This document shows positions 12,348 to 24,948 of a stretch of DNA of 64,000 nt, in pieces (the first letter of the stretch is position 1; each line of letters begins with the position of its first letter). The stretch covers positions 3,526,025 through 3,590,024 of the forward strand of contig CM023542.1 in assembly GCA_013350335.1 (NCBI GenBank), in the 5' to 3' direction. The translations under genes were made by a program, and so were the position numbers. The notes under the pieces are model-generated. The model was not told the DNA's origin, did no database searches, and saw only the letters and a program-made list of their open reading frames with translations. This DNA is from Chimonanthus salicifolius. Taxonomy: Eukaryota; Streptophyta; Magnoliopsida; Laurales; Calycanthaceae.

Positions 12348-14314
12348 GTGTAGACACTCCAAATTTATCCCAGTTCAATTTTATCATAATAAGGCATTCA
12401 AGTTCATCCATATCCCAACCACACCCATACATAGGTTCAACCCAATTTTCATTTAAGATGGCCCCATTTAGGGATCAAACCCAACCATATATTTAAAATA
12501 GACTGGCTCTGGAGTCCAGAGTGGGCCGGTTCAGAGAGTTCAAGCCTTTTTATGCACAAATTTATTCCATTACAAACCTCAAACTCAGCCTTCAAACCCC
12601 AAAATGAGCCTTCCATTACATTACTGCAAAGTGCAAACAACTGACTATTACAATTACATAGATAGCCCAACCCAGAACAATCCAGTTTATTTATTCATTA
12701 ATCCACGAATGCAATTGGAATTTACACCCCGATTAGACAATTATGTTATCATCCTCCCATTTCAATTACTTAATTTTTTTGATGAATGAACAAAATTAAA
12801 TCGCGATTGACGTTTTCGTTATTCTGTTTCCTTCATGAATACATTGCATTCCTGAGTTCCTGATTAATTGGTCTGGGCCAAATCCATGGGCTTTTTTTTT
12901 GAATTAGGGACATTGGTTATATACTTATATAGCTATATCTTATCTGTAAGACAACATTTAAAGACTATTTGGGTCTTGGTCCAACTCAAAAAAAAAAAAA
13001 CTTGTCTATTTCTTTCTTCAATTAGCCTTTAATGTGCACTGTTCCTAACTTCCTACATAGTATGCATGATTTGTGCTCCTGGACAAGGTTTGGGCTGTCC
13101 AGAAGCTTGACTAAGCCCCACCATTTCTTGTCGGGCCTGTCCAGGCAAAAGCATTTCCAAGCCCTTCTCATTGATTGGTTGTTCAGTTGGGCCTAAGCCT
13201 GTCTAGCTCATTGCCTAAAAACCCGTTCCTATCATTTTTCTAAACAAGACAAAAGGTATATAATAAAAGAAAAAATCTGAACGATATCCAATTCTAATAA
13301 AAGTATCAGTGCACAAATCAATTCCCTAACAAGTGCCCTCAGTCTTTTTTTTTTTTTTTCCCCACTTTACCATAGTCTATTCATCAATTTAATACTTCGG
13401 ATAAGAGTGCATCCTCCAATAATAATTTGAGAACTTTTATACGAAGCTCATTATGATCTATCTGGCGGGTTAATTGGAAAAAGGTCTTTGCTTGAATAAG
13501 ATACATATAGAAATCATCTTGATTAGATAAGTGAAGGCATATTTTCAAACTCTCAAAGATTCAATTTTGTTCAATGATAAAAATTTATCGAGTTACATCA
13601 ATGAACTAAGTAACTTGGGTTCCAGTCTAATGGGATACAGATACAAATCACAAGAATAGATGAATGTGACACGTGATCCACAATGAAGTTTCATTGAGCT
13701 AAGTCGTGAAACCAATCAAGTAAACATGGGCTACATTTTGATCTGATCAGGTAGAATCAGTGGCTAATCTTCCCTAAAATACTAAGACTAACGAACCTCA
13801 TATTTTCATACACGGCTAGGTTGGGCTTGGATTTGGGCTTTTGAGAATTAGGGCCAAGAACCAAATTTTTTCAAACTCTAAGCCTGCCTAGTCTGAAAGT
13901 TGTGACCCTTCCGAATCAAGGTGTGCTCAAGGCTGAGCCTCAGTTTAATGATAAACGGGGTAGGTCTTGGCCTTTTCAAGTTTAAAAAGAGATAACGAAG
14001 GACCCCAGACAACATTTTACATTTGGAAACCCAATATTTAGTAAATGGGCCCAAATGGGTAGACTTTTTGACCTAAGAAGTCGATCTGACCTAATAATAA
14101 GTAGAATCAATAATAATCATCATTATTATGTATTAGAATTCCATCTATCTGGAGTTGGCTTTTCAAATTCTATTTCTCTATTTGACCTTATCATAAACCG
14201 TACATTTAGTCACTCTAAATGTCCTTTATTTCTATCCTTTACGTTTTCCAAAATAAGTGAAACTAGTAAATGCCTTATAAATACATCTTAGTTGCTTGGA
14301 CTAAGTGAGAATCA
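12348..14314. other. Intergenic DNA with GGGC-rich repeat relics
   Basis: 13080-13230 and 13800-13980 contain recurring TTGGGCCTAAGCC, GGGCTTGGATTTGGGC and AAGCCTGCCTAG motifs. These resemble 57230-57500 and 57900-58530, suggesting decayed members of one repeat family. No genes seen. Confidence 0.4.
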
Positions 14315-14645
14315 TGTTAGCATGTCTCATATCACATGTGGGCATGTGGATTATAAGGTTTATAAACGAATGAACACACTCTCCTTAAAAACCGATTTTA
14401 AGGATGAATTCTACTCATGTGTTTTAACATGGTATCAATCTAAGATACCACAAGGATGGGCCGAATTCTTGTCTCTAGTCCTATATGGAGGGGGAGAATC
14501 GAGTTTCTCCAGCCCTGTCACTGAGGGGAGTGTTAGCATTTCCCACATCGCCTGTAGGCCTGTAGATTATGGGGTTTATATATGTATGTGCACTTTCTTC
14601 TTAATAGTTGATTTTTAAGGATAAATTTTACTAATGTGTTTAACA
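14315..14645 (+). mobile_element. Complete TRIM retrotransposon (two 115-bp LTRs)
   Basis: LTR1 (14315-14429) and LTR2 (14531-14645) are each 115 bp, both starting TGTTAGCAT and ending TTTAACA. A tRNA-Met-type primer site beginning TGGTATCA follows LTR1 at 14430. A polypurine tract (GAGGGGAG) sits directly before LTR2 at 14523-14530. The internal part is only 101 bp and encodes nothing. Flanks AATCA and AATTT are a poor 5-bp match, so the duplication has decayed or the insertion is old. This is a terminal-repeat retrotransposon in miniature that must borrow proteins from a full-length element. Confidence 0.88.
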
Positions 14646-14698
14646 AATTTTGTGCACGTTAGAATCCGTTTATAATTATGAAAATATAGATGAAAAAG

Positions 14699-14946
14699 GG
14701 CCGCCCATCCGAACACACGGGCAAAATTTGTTGGGAGACACGAGATGTAGTGAAATTCCCATTTTACCTATACCGTTGTACCGCTCATCAAATATCGGTG
14801 TACTAATATGCAAAACATATATATGCAGAGCGGCGTGTTATCGGTACATTAGTGTTTGATGAGCGGTACACCAGTAGAGATAAAATGAGAATTTCATTCT
14901 ATCCTGTATCTATTAACAAATTTTCCCAGTACTAGGACGGCTAGCC
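14699..14946. mobile_element. Mutator-like foldback MITE with perfect 9-bp TSD
   Basis: 248 bp. About 100-bp imperfect inverted repeats from GGCCGCCCATCC inward, through CAAAATTTGTT, GTGAAATTCCCATTTTA and GTACCGCTCATCAAA. Perfect 9-bp duplication ATGAAAAAG at 14690-14698 and 14947-14955. Long inverted repeats plus a 9-bp duplication indicate a Mutator-like non-autonomous element. It lies 53 bp after the TRIM. Confidence 0.9.
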
Positions 14947-15295
14947 ATGAAAAAGATATGAAAATACAAACGTAACTATTACAATTAGCGACCTGATGGC
15001 AACGACTGTTCTATATCTCCACTTTAAATGTAAAATTTTACATTTTTAAATATAAAAGTGGGTAATGAAATTGGTAATTCAAGTGGACATTTCTTGTTAT
15101 AATCAGACATTTCATGTGGGATGGTCCAAAAGAAATGGTAGAAGATAGAACTTTCCTTTTTTAGCCTAAAGAATTGCCATCTCCTAAAACCACAAATGAT
15201 GTGACATTGAACAAACTAGCTGTTACAAAGGACATCCACAGCGGCCTTGAGATGACTCTTGTCTAAGCCACCAATGCATAAAATCAAATGCAGTG

Positions 15296-15465
15296 GGTGT
15301 AATTCAATTGGATAATCTTTCTCTTTTAAAAATGAGAGATGTCAAATTCGAACTTTCATAATCTAATCTGCTTTACTTTAAGAGCAGTGGATATCACCTG
15401 TGAGAATTTTATACTGGATTTCCTGTGATTTTCTACGTATAAATTAATAAAATAAAATAAAATGC
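15296..15465 (+). mobile_element. SINE family 1 copy
   Basis: GGTGTAATTCAATTGGATAA, AAATTCGAACTTTC (box B), GCAGTGGATATCACCTGTG, TTTTCTACGTATAAATT and an A-rich tail. Confidence 0.8.
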
Positions 15466-17052
15466 AACATCCAAATCCACCCTACATAGCTAGTTTATAG
15501 CATTAAGAAATTTTGGCCAACGAGGACCACATTCACCACCGCCCTTCCTAACTCATTCTTGAACTTCTTTCCATTTCAAATTCTAGGTCCCTACATAACA
15601 GACTCTTGTATTGTCAATTATTTCTTAAATTTATGAAGGAAAATGTAAAATATTTGTACGTGTGAAAGATCAAAAGTTCAAAAAAAGTCGAGAGAATCAA
15701 TCTTCTTCTCGTAGTAAATTATGATTTGATAATATTCTTAAGTTAGAACTCAGTCTTCAAATTTAACCGTTCAGAAGAGGGTGCCTCAAGTGTTATATAG
15801 AGTTATTGGTTTTTCAAATTAATCGATGTGAGACTTTTTGTCACTTCACCTTCACGTGCAACTTAACTGTATGACTGCACATGGAAACTTCACATATGTG
15901 CAACTATACTCTGCGACTTCATGTGAAAACTTCAGACGTGCCCTTACATGTAGCTGGACCAAATGGCTGCACGTTGAATCTGTTTTCGTACCATGTTAGA
16001 AAGCTATGGTTTGATAATATTCTTGAGGTAAAATTTACTCTAAAAAAAGTTAATAATTAAGAAGAGGGTGCCTCAAATGTTATATGTTGTCATTGAGAGA
16101 TGAGAACATTGGTTGAATTTAAAAAATGAAAGCTAATAACTTTATTTCATCCAAGGGTTTTGATTTAAACACCAAATTTTGTGATCCAGTTCACAACGGA
16201 TAATTTCTCCCATGAGCAGAGCCCAAGACTTTTTTAATAGAGATCCTAGTTGGCTTCCTCTCAAACATGTCTCCACTAGAAAGCAAGAACCATGTAGATG
16301 GCTCATGGTCTGGATTTGGGCTGACATTGGGCTTAAATTAAGCAAGCTTCTGAGCCCACCTATTTGAATTAGTGAAAAGTGCTAGCCGGCCAATTGGTCC
16401 ACCATTGTAAGAATGGAGAGGGAAGTCACTTAGGGTTTGGAAAATTTCAATATAATTAGTTAGTTTGTTAGTATGTTAAATGGGTCAAAAATCCAACAGG
16501 CTTCATGGGCTTCTTTAAGAGCCCTGATGTCTGTTTATTAAATAAGCTTTTGGCCACCAGTCAAATATATTTAGGTCCAGAACTGTTCATTAATGATAGG
16601 TTCATTCGGGCAAGAACCCATTAATAGTAGATGAGGATTTTGATGCATTTCCATATGAAGATTGGGCCATAAAATTATTTGGATGATTAGCCTATGCTCA
16701 CTTTGATATTGAGGTAGGATTATTTTCCTTTTGATAAGGCTAATAATACAAGCATCGTCATTTTTATTCTCAAATCTTAGACAAAATTATTATTATTATT
16801 TCTTATAACCAATGTGTCCAGACCTCTTAGTGTACTCGACTAATTCTCAAGGCATACATAAGCCTCCCTATCTACACACATGAGATAATTCTACGGGAAG
16901 TGATCATTTGGAGTAGAGTGAGAATCGAACTTAAGACTCTCACTTTCTGAGGCGGATTCTTGACCACCACTTCAACCACTTTAGATTTTATAAAACCCAT
17001 CTATAAGTTATATGGGAAAGGATTCTTTTTTAAATTTTATTATCCTAGCATT
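15466..17052. other. Intergenic DNA, nothing clear
   Basis: No gene. Two copies of GAAGAGGGTGCCTCAA (15774 and 16060) followed by GTGTTATATAG / ATGTTATATGT indicate a diverged local duplication about 290 bp apart. Confidence 0.45.
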
Positions 17053-17064
17053 TGACAAAATAGT

Positions 17065-17181
17065 TGTTCGAGTCCTAGCAGCGTAAACTGGGGGCATCCT
17101 GTGTAGGTGTGGAGTATTCTCCCGAGGGATTTATGGGGGCCCTTACCTCGTTGTTTCCCTCCGTTATCAAAAAAAAAAAAA
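17065..17181 (+). mobile_element. 5'-truncated SINE (or LINE 3' end) with 12-bp TSD
   Basis: TGACAAAATAGT occurs at 17053-17064 and 17182-17193, on either side of a 117-bp segment. The segment starts with a box B-like TGTTCGAGTCCTAGCAGC and ends with poly(A). This is clear target-primed insertion. Confidence 0.8.
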
Positions 17182-18323
17182 TGACAAAATAGTCTCTACT
17201 AGTGGTCATTGTCCAAATTTGGTAGCCATGTGATCAGTAGTTTACTTTCCCATTGTATGCTTAATTATATGTACTAAATATGTTTAGGGTAAAGCCCTTA
17301 TATCACTTTAATTCATTAATTTAGCTGCATATTTAGCAGCCTCAAATGTATTCGTTGAAATTGGGATTAGTAGTAATCCACGTTTAATGACATAAAACAT
17401 TTCATTAATTTATCTTGCATCACGTTAAGGCTTAGGAGTTGAGATCTTTAAATTTTTTTTTTTTTTTAATTTTAATTTTAATTTTTTATCTCTTTTGCTA
17501 TGATGTGCTTTGAGACCCGAATGTAAAAGGCTGGACTTCTTCTTAAACAAATATCAGGGACTCAATTTCGAACCCACTTGATTAAAATAGTAGTTTAAAA
17601 GCCTTAAATTAAATTTGACCAAATCAGTCCAAATTAAATAAGATTAAATTAAAGTGTTCTACCAATTTTTTTAATGAAGTTAAGAAAATAATCTGAATTT
17701 GAAGACTTAATAAGATTTTGAGTCAAATCTAAATTTCAAAATGTCACGTAGTGGTTCTTGACCTAACACGTGGCACATCTGTTGGGGCCATTATATTCTA
17801 TATTTATAATCTTGCTTCTTAGACTTGGCATGTATCGGTCAATATAGTATCTAGAGATATAGCAGTTACATTGGTCTTTTATAAGAAACCTAAAAGAAAT
17901 AGTAGAAAACAAAAAAAATAAAAATAAAAATATTTAATTTAGTCATTTAGAGTTTTTGTTCAAAAACTCAAATGAAAAAAAATGATGGAGAAGATGAAAT
18001 TAATTAAAACAAATAATTAAGATGAAGAACGGAGATTTTAATAAAGATAAGATCGAGTAAACTTGAAATAACTGATATTATAATTAAATATATATTAACT
18101 GATATTTTGAAATTGATCTGTCTAAATTCAAAAACTGTCTAAAATTATTACAAAATTTTCTATATGTCTCATTTAACTTTCCATTTAGAGTAAAAATTGG
18201 TTCTTACGGCTGTTACACTTGTATCGACCGCTACAGGTTAATACACTTCTATCTGCACTCATCTACATCCAGTCTATCATCCGTTCAGACTCCAACTTTA
18301 GTACAAAGCATTACCGTCGATAC

Positions 18324-18505
18324 CAGGGGTTAAAAATACGGTATCGGCCGATATTTTTCTCTCTCTTCTTTTTTTTTTTTTAAAAAAAAGGCGATCGATA
18401 TTGTAAATATCGGACGATACGTATCATATCGGCTGATATTCACTACCTCCAAAACCGTTTCATATTGGTCGATACGATACGTATCGACTTATATTTGTAC
18501 CCTTG
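18324..18505. mobile_element. hAT-type palindrome-rich MITE with perfect TSD
   Basis: 182 bp, from CAGGGGTTAAAAATACGG to TATATTTGTACCCTTG. Perfect 8-bp duplication GTCGATAC at 18316-18323 and 18506-18513. Interior has GTATCGGCCGATATTTTTCT, a CT/A-rich spacer and GATACGATACGTATCG. Confidence 0.92.
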
Positions 18506-20076
18506 GTCGATACATATTGACCCTAAAAAATCTGATACGATTATACCTACGAGCTACGTATCGGCTGAATTCGAAAACCGAGCTTCCCATGCCCACACTC
18601 CTTGCATAGCAAGCAACCATGGGTCCACAGCACCGGTTTTATTTAGTTCTGATTGACATAGCAATCAGCACAATAAAAGTATAAAGCATCATATGGCAGC
18701 ACATTCAATGTGACATAAGCTCCTAATATCACGAAAATGATGAGTCATAACTATAAAATTTATATCATATCTAACATCTTATTAAGCACAAGAAACAGTG
18801 TACATAAACCCCACTATTCATATAATTTGGTGATAATCACGTGAATTTGTTGATCTAATTTCATTTAATAATTTTTTCTTAAAAAAAAAATTTCAAATTC
18901 AAGTGAGTTCAATCACCGTCGTCGACTTCATTATCTTCTCTTCTTTATTTTCTTCTCCATTATCTTTCCATATAAAATTTTGAATAGTAGCAATCCTCCT
19001 ATGAGAGTTTTGTGTAATTAGATACGGATTTTAGTGTATTGCCAATTTTATCTTTATCAGCTCGTTTACCAACACTGAAAAATAGAGTAAATTGATTCAC
19101 CAAGTGACTAGTAAGTGATTGGATAAGTAAGTCGATTTGTTGTTCATTCTTTTTTTTTTTTATTTAATTTTCGGTACGATATGGGCGAAGGGTAAAATTG
19201 ATAATACACTAAAATTCGTGTCTAATTATATAAAACTCCTGTGGGAAGATTGCTGGCTATTTTAGAATTATTAACTAATATTTTAATCCTTAATCTTGAT
19301 GGCACTTGAGATAAGACTATTTAGTATAGACAAATACATGCACGAGATCTTGATACAATATCATTTGACTTGTGATAGTCTGAGTAGAGACCAAGTTAGA
19401 AATATATAAAATGGGCATTAATTCATATAATTCTAATCTTGGGCTCGTTACTCTATGTTGGGATTACGGTCAAAGAGAGGGTTTTTCTAGGATCATGGGC
19501 TTTTCTTCTTGGATCATGAGATGTATGTGCTGAATTTTATGTTGGTGACGACTATGCATTGGAGATCCCAAAGAAATAGGTGGTGTATATCAATGCCTTA
19601 GAAGATGAATATCATCCTGCCTTGAAGACAAATATCTTTATTCAGATTTTTTTTTTTCAATAATAAAAATTTAACTTAGGATTGCGTTTGTTTGAGCTGT
19701 AAAAAGGGGAACAGGAGTAACCCTCGGATTCTCATGTTTGGACACAAATTTCGGTTGAGATCAAAATTTTCAATTTATGGGGAAATTGAAAATTTTAAGT
19801 TGATATTTCTATCGTATCAAGGATCTTGATTGAATTTGTAAATAGGCAAAATTACGGAAATCTAAAAAAATGTAACAATTTTTTTTGTAATATCATCAAA
19901 TTTTTATTGAAATATGACAAATACCGACTGATATAGTTTTTTTTTAAAAAAAATCACCAATATTTCTGATATCTATATTTTAGTCCAATATCAAATCTAA
20001 ATTTTTTTACTAAAATTTATAACTCTAACTCAACATGCAAAACTTTGATCAAACCATAGATAATGAAGACTATCCA

Positions 20077-20398
20077 TAGCGATGAAACTTGGGCTTGGTT
20101 TTGACTCGACCAACATGATTCGACTTGAAAAATTAGTGGTTTGAGTTATGTGTGAGATTAAGGCTCAACTTTTTAAAATCCAATTTTCAGTTGAATTGAT
20201 ATTTAGATATTTCTGTCTTTTTTTTTTAGATCAGACTAAAAATGGGTCAGACTACATGGCTCTAATTTGGGTCGAATTGATTCTCATGTTCTAAGTCGGG
20301 TTGTACAATTCAAATTATCAATTTGGATCGGGTCGGTCTAAACTCATCTGTTTTTAACAAAAGTTACGTTGGGTTCTAAACTCATAGTTTTAGCCCTA
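20077..20398. mobile_element. hAT-like MITE family B (TAG...GAAACTTGGG termini)
   Basis: Left TAGCGATGAAACTTGGGC, right complement TAGGGCTAAAACTATGAG. Flanks ACTATCCA and CTTATCAA match 5/8. Interior is full of GGGTCGGGTT/GACTCGACC-type runs. Relatives are at 37751 and 43441. Confidence 0.55.
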
Positions 20399-20814
20399 CT
20401 TATCAATTTCAATAATAACAATAATAAGTATAAATGATTAGACCCGTATAGGATCCGGGAAGATCGTTCATGAGTCCCCATCAATGATTGTTTACATTAA
20501 TTGCAACCAGCCAATGAGGAAAGTGTTGGTAAGTCAAGTTCCATCACAGAAAGAGAAAGTAAAAAGTAAGAATGTCAAGCGGAGGCAAAGCAACAAATAT
20601 CAAATAGGTGGAATTATTTCAATAAAATGTGAGTTTTTCAGTTGAGTCACCTGTTTATCTCCACGCATGATTTTTTATTCTCTTAATTACATTTAATTAT
20701 TAATTGTGTAAGAGTTTATAAAATACATTCTTTTCAATAATAAAATTATCTAGTAAATCAGATTCGAGGGAATTGAATTAATTTACACTGACAACATTTT
20801 ACTTCATAGTGATC

Positions 20815-20990
20815 ATAGGTAAAACTTCATATCCATGATATCATCTACAAACACTATGGTTCAGGTTAAGCGTCTTAAAGGTTTGAGGACAAGACTTCCT
20901 ACAAAATATGAGAATACCCAACTACTTGAACAAATAAAATGATATTATGTGTGAGGCTTACCATGAAATTTAGCCCTAAACACTCATTCA
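20815..20990. repeat. Dispersed 150-bp repeat, copy 1
   Basis: TAGTGATCATAGGTAAAACT, GATATCATCTACAAACAC and CAACTACTTGAACAAATAAA are all repeated with about 80% identity by eye at 41421-41570. Same orientation, 20 kb apart. Class unknown. Confidence 0.8.
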
Positions 20991-23290
20991 TGACACCTGA
21001 GTTATACAATTTTAGTTCCTTCAACTATTTTGCTTGTTTTGTTTAGTGATCAATCATGAAATGGAAGCCTAAAATCCTAAACTTAGAAAGTCCAAAGACC
21101 CACTATAAACAATCTAGACCTTCCAATGAAGTCTTATATGCAAGAAGAAGGGAGCCCCAATTGCAATTAAGAAGCCAGTAACCATTTTAGATTGCTTAGT
21201 TGTTGAAACTTCCTCCTCAAAGGCCAAGTACTATCACAAATATTTATGAAATTAGCATACACTAATGGGCTAACAACATTAGCATACAATTTGATGGGTC
21301 CTAGTTGTAAAGGTTAGCCATATTTATAGGTAACTGGTAAGGTCATTATCCCTATAGGGTCAATAGTACAATAAGTTCCAATTATTTTAGATAAGGAGCA
21401 ATAAAATGTTGTAGGCACCAAAAGGGTGAAAGTGAAACAGTTAAATGTGAAGTGCCTTGTGCTCCAAGGAAAATGTTATACAAGGGAGGGATAGATAGAG
21501 ATTAGATTCTATCAAGAACCTTCTAAATTTAGATGATGAATTATCTATGAAATAAGATGGACTGTTAGACTACGGGAAGGAAAAAAGTTTGTAAATTTCA
21601 ATACATCGAAAATCAATTGTATCATATATTTCTATTTATCTAAACTAATGCAATAATTAAAAACTATCATTGACTTATAATACTAACTTTGGATCAATTG
21701 GTGGCACCTAACTTTGTTCAATAAATCTCTCAGAGTGTGTGAAAACCCTTCAATCAATATACACTGCATAAATTTATAGAAAGACTGACTCTTCATTAGA
21801 GTCATTACGGATTGAACCCAAATAATGATTTGTTTGCGATTGACATGGGTCCCTCACTCACGATGTCATTGCTTTAAAATTTGGCACATCTGTCTCATTT
21901 ATGCACATCTTCCACATGGAAATTAGAAGAAAAAAATAGCAAATCTCTAAGAGAGGAGCATCCTTGAATTGAATTACACAGGGATAAAATGCATCCCGTT
22001 TATACAAATATATGATAGGAACATAGGGTGGTCCCTTTATTACATAAATGATAGTAAAAGGGTGAGCACAGTCATCTCTTACATAGTGTACACACTCCAT
22101 ATAACATAAGCCACGTGCTTGGCATAAAGAAAGATCTACTCAAAGTGATGGATGCCTTGGAAATACCATTGATTATGATGCCTAACATCCCTACACCATC
22201 TTTCATTAATTCTTTTGCCCTTCCAATCCTCTCACGTCGCAATCCACATTAACTGATGGGCCACCCACTCTCCACTGGGCCCCACAACCTCTACATTTCT
22301 TCATTCTCCTCTTTCTCCTCCTCCTTCACCCAATTTTGATTTTTGTTTTAATTAAAGTGGAGAGAGAGAAGTGATTTTTAATCCCATATTCAATGTATTT
22401 TTAATCACTTGAATGAGTTTTTCAACTCGATTAAAAAATTTGAAATGATTTACTAATACACTCAATTTAAAATCTTATTGAATTGACTCTTTCAATTTTT
22501 TTTTTAAAATTTTAAACAATGGGTTAAGCTAAGAATGCTTGATTGGTAGAACATTGTCAAAGTATTAATTAATACATTGTAGGAAATTTGAAGGTTGATA
22601 CCCAACGGATGATATGATGCATTGTGTATCGACCTCCAAATAATAGTCATTTCGTAATAATTAACCATATCAATAGCTTAGTAGAAAATTAATAGAAGTT
22701 ATTTTTCATTTTTCTAAAAAAAATCCACATTTTTTATAAATATTTTAAAATTCTCGATTTCGTAACCTCAAAACCACATTTGGATATCTAAATCTCTAGT
22801 AAATAATAATACAATTACATAGAAATGGAGCTCATAATATTTTTTGATTTTATATGTAGATTTTTTTGAAAAAAATAAATATCAGAAGAGAAAGATATGT
22901 ATTGGTGTATTGATTCATACGGACGTAACAGGCCGCCTAATTGTTTCCCTGATTGAAGGGCCTAATCACTTCATTTCACATGCTGCTTCCAACCATCCAT
23001 TTTCTTATTTGCAAGTTAAAAAACGGCTTAAGTTACAATAACTTTTTTTTTTTTGGATTTTAAATTTACAGAATATTTCATCCCATGATAATATATTAAC
23101 TAGTAGTATATTTTACGAGTGATATGTAGATTTAAAGAAAATTGATTGAGAGTGAGACATCAATATTATTTTTCTAGCATTTAGATAATGATAAATAGAT
23201 AAAAAGTCAAATTTTCTATTTTTATTATAAAAATAATATTTTTTTAATTTTTAAATCGAAAATATAAATTTTTGATATATTATCTATACA
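20991..23290. other. Intergenic DNA, nothing clear
   Basis: No convincing ORF (the longest, 80 codons at 21858-22100 minus, lacks any domain). AT-rich. Confidence 0.45.
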
Positions 23291-23450
23291 AGTGTAATTC
23301 AATTAGTTGCCTCCTGTTTCAACAAGTGGAAAGTTGTAAGTACAAATCCTCATGGCCTAACTGTAGTGTGCTCTAAGGGTAGTGAGCTCACCCTTTGGAG
23401 ATTTATGTTGGATATCCCTACAGTTTCTCACGTGTAAATTCAAAAAAACA
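23291..23450 (+). mobile_element. SINE family 1 copy
   Basis: GTGTAATTCAATTAGTTGCC, a degenerate box B GTAAGTACAAATCC, GTAGTGAGCTCACCCTTTGG and TTTCTCACGTGTAAATTC followed by an A-rich tail. Confidence 0.8.
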
Positions 23451-24669
23451 TAAAATAAATTTGATATATTATTTTTTGAATATTTATATTTTATATATTA
23501 AGTAACTTAAAAAAAAATATCAATCCTCCTTGAATAGTTCAAAGCTAGCTGTACATGTGGGCCTCACTCTGAGAGGCTAATAATTGACAGGACCAGTTCT
23601 CCACTTGTACTTACGGGTAGGTATAATAATTCAAATGTGTACCGGTAAGCGTCGGCAATCTAAAACCCTACATTCGGTACTACATGTACAGAGTGCGACA
23701 GGGATTTTGTATCGTTGTATCGTGCAGCCTTGTAAATGTAGAATATCGGTGCACTACCGTGGGATGTTGGGGCCAAGTCTTTACTCTATTTGAAGGGCTC
23801 TCTTTTAAAATTTTAAATTCACACATGCCACCACAATCTAATCTAATTACATATTCTTTCATGATTCTTGATTTTGTTGCTCTAAAATAACAAATTGTAT
23901 TGAATATTTTAAACTGATTTCTAACTCAACAATTGAATGTAGATAAGAGGGAGTTGGCCTTACCGTCGAGAAGCTTTTCTTATTAAATATATTTTTTAGT
24001 TTGATCCACACTTAAATTTTTCTGGGTCACTTTTTATAATTTACTTTGCATCACTTGAACTTATTATGTATGGACAGACAGGTGTGCAGGAAGATTCAGA
24101 TGAAATATCTGGACACCTTCGATAAAAAAAATAAATAAACTATTTCATAAAAATAATTTGTTAAATTTAAATATAAATGTAAAATTTGGAATTTAAGAGA
24201 GAAATAACTTCAACATGAATAATAGAAGAGAAGACAGGAGTGAAATGACAGGAGTGTCTTTGAGTTCTTTATGTCAAGACTCAAGAGGTCCCAACCAAAC
24301 ACAATCCATCAGTGCCTGAAAGCTTGTGGATTTGGCAGCCCAAATGGCATTTTGCATGTTTGTCTTCATCCAAACAAGGACAGATCAGCTTTGGAATTAT
24401 CCAAGACACAGAAGAAGCAAGTAAAAACAAGGTTCAATCATGGTGAAATGGCTACAAAGTAGAATGTGGCATTATTGTAAAACTTTTGTTACAATCAATA
24501 GACATGTATCAAGAAGGTTTTGATTCACAATCTCTTCTTGAATCACTTCCCTTTTTTGTGTATTGCTATGATTAAAACAAAGAACATTAAGCATTAAGCA
24601 TACAAGAAACAAGAAGAAGAACAAGAAGAAGAGGAAGAATAAATTCTGTGGATTTGTGGATTGCAATTT

Positions 24670-24948
24670 CTAAGGCCCTGAGAAAGTATCATAACATGAT
24701 AAGTCGAAGGTGCCCCAGTTACCAGTTTGAAGATTGGGGTGATGGAGAGGGAGATGATCTTCAAAAACAGAGTTGAGACCTTGCGGCGGAAGCGACTGGG
24801 TCGCAATGTTCGGCACCATCGGATTAGACCAAAAGACATCTGGGAGAATTCCGTCCCCGGGCAAAGATTGAAAGCACGAATTCACCAGATTCTGGACTAG
24901 TGTACTGCACAGTTCTATCCTTCTGCTTAGTATTTGAGTCGAATTCGC
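24670..24948 (-). pseudogene. C-terminal part of the Dof gene in a shifted frame
   Basis: Continuation of the neighbouring Dof reading frame in the +1 frame. It is open from just after a TAG at 24949-24951 down to TAG 24670-24672 and overlaps the last part of the annotated frame. Its peptide includes [32 protein letters not shown] and the terminal NWGTFDLSCYDTFSGP. Such Trp- and acidic/hydrophobic-rich C-termini are common in Dof activators. The frame switch must lie between about 24948 and 24900. A one-base change would explain it. I see no convincing GT-AG intron small enough to do so. It could be a real mutation, an allele or an assembly error. Confidence 0.6.

Noticed and set aside
12151..12496. 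Overlapping ORFs of 93 and 106 codons
   Set aside because: They read through the palindrome-rich MITE on both strands; the repeated residues (PISAEI, ISADIS) come from the CGGCCGATAT motif.
24271..24462. 63-codon ORF downstream of the Dof gene
   Set aside because: No family resemblance; opposite strand and close to the Dof 3' UTR.
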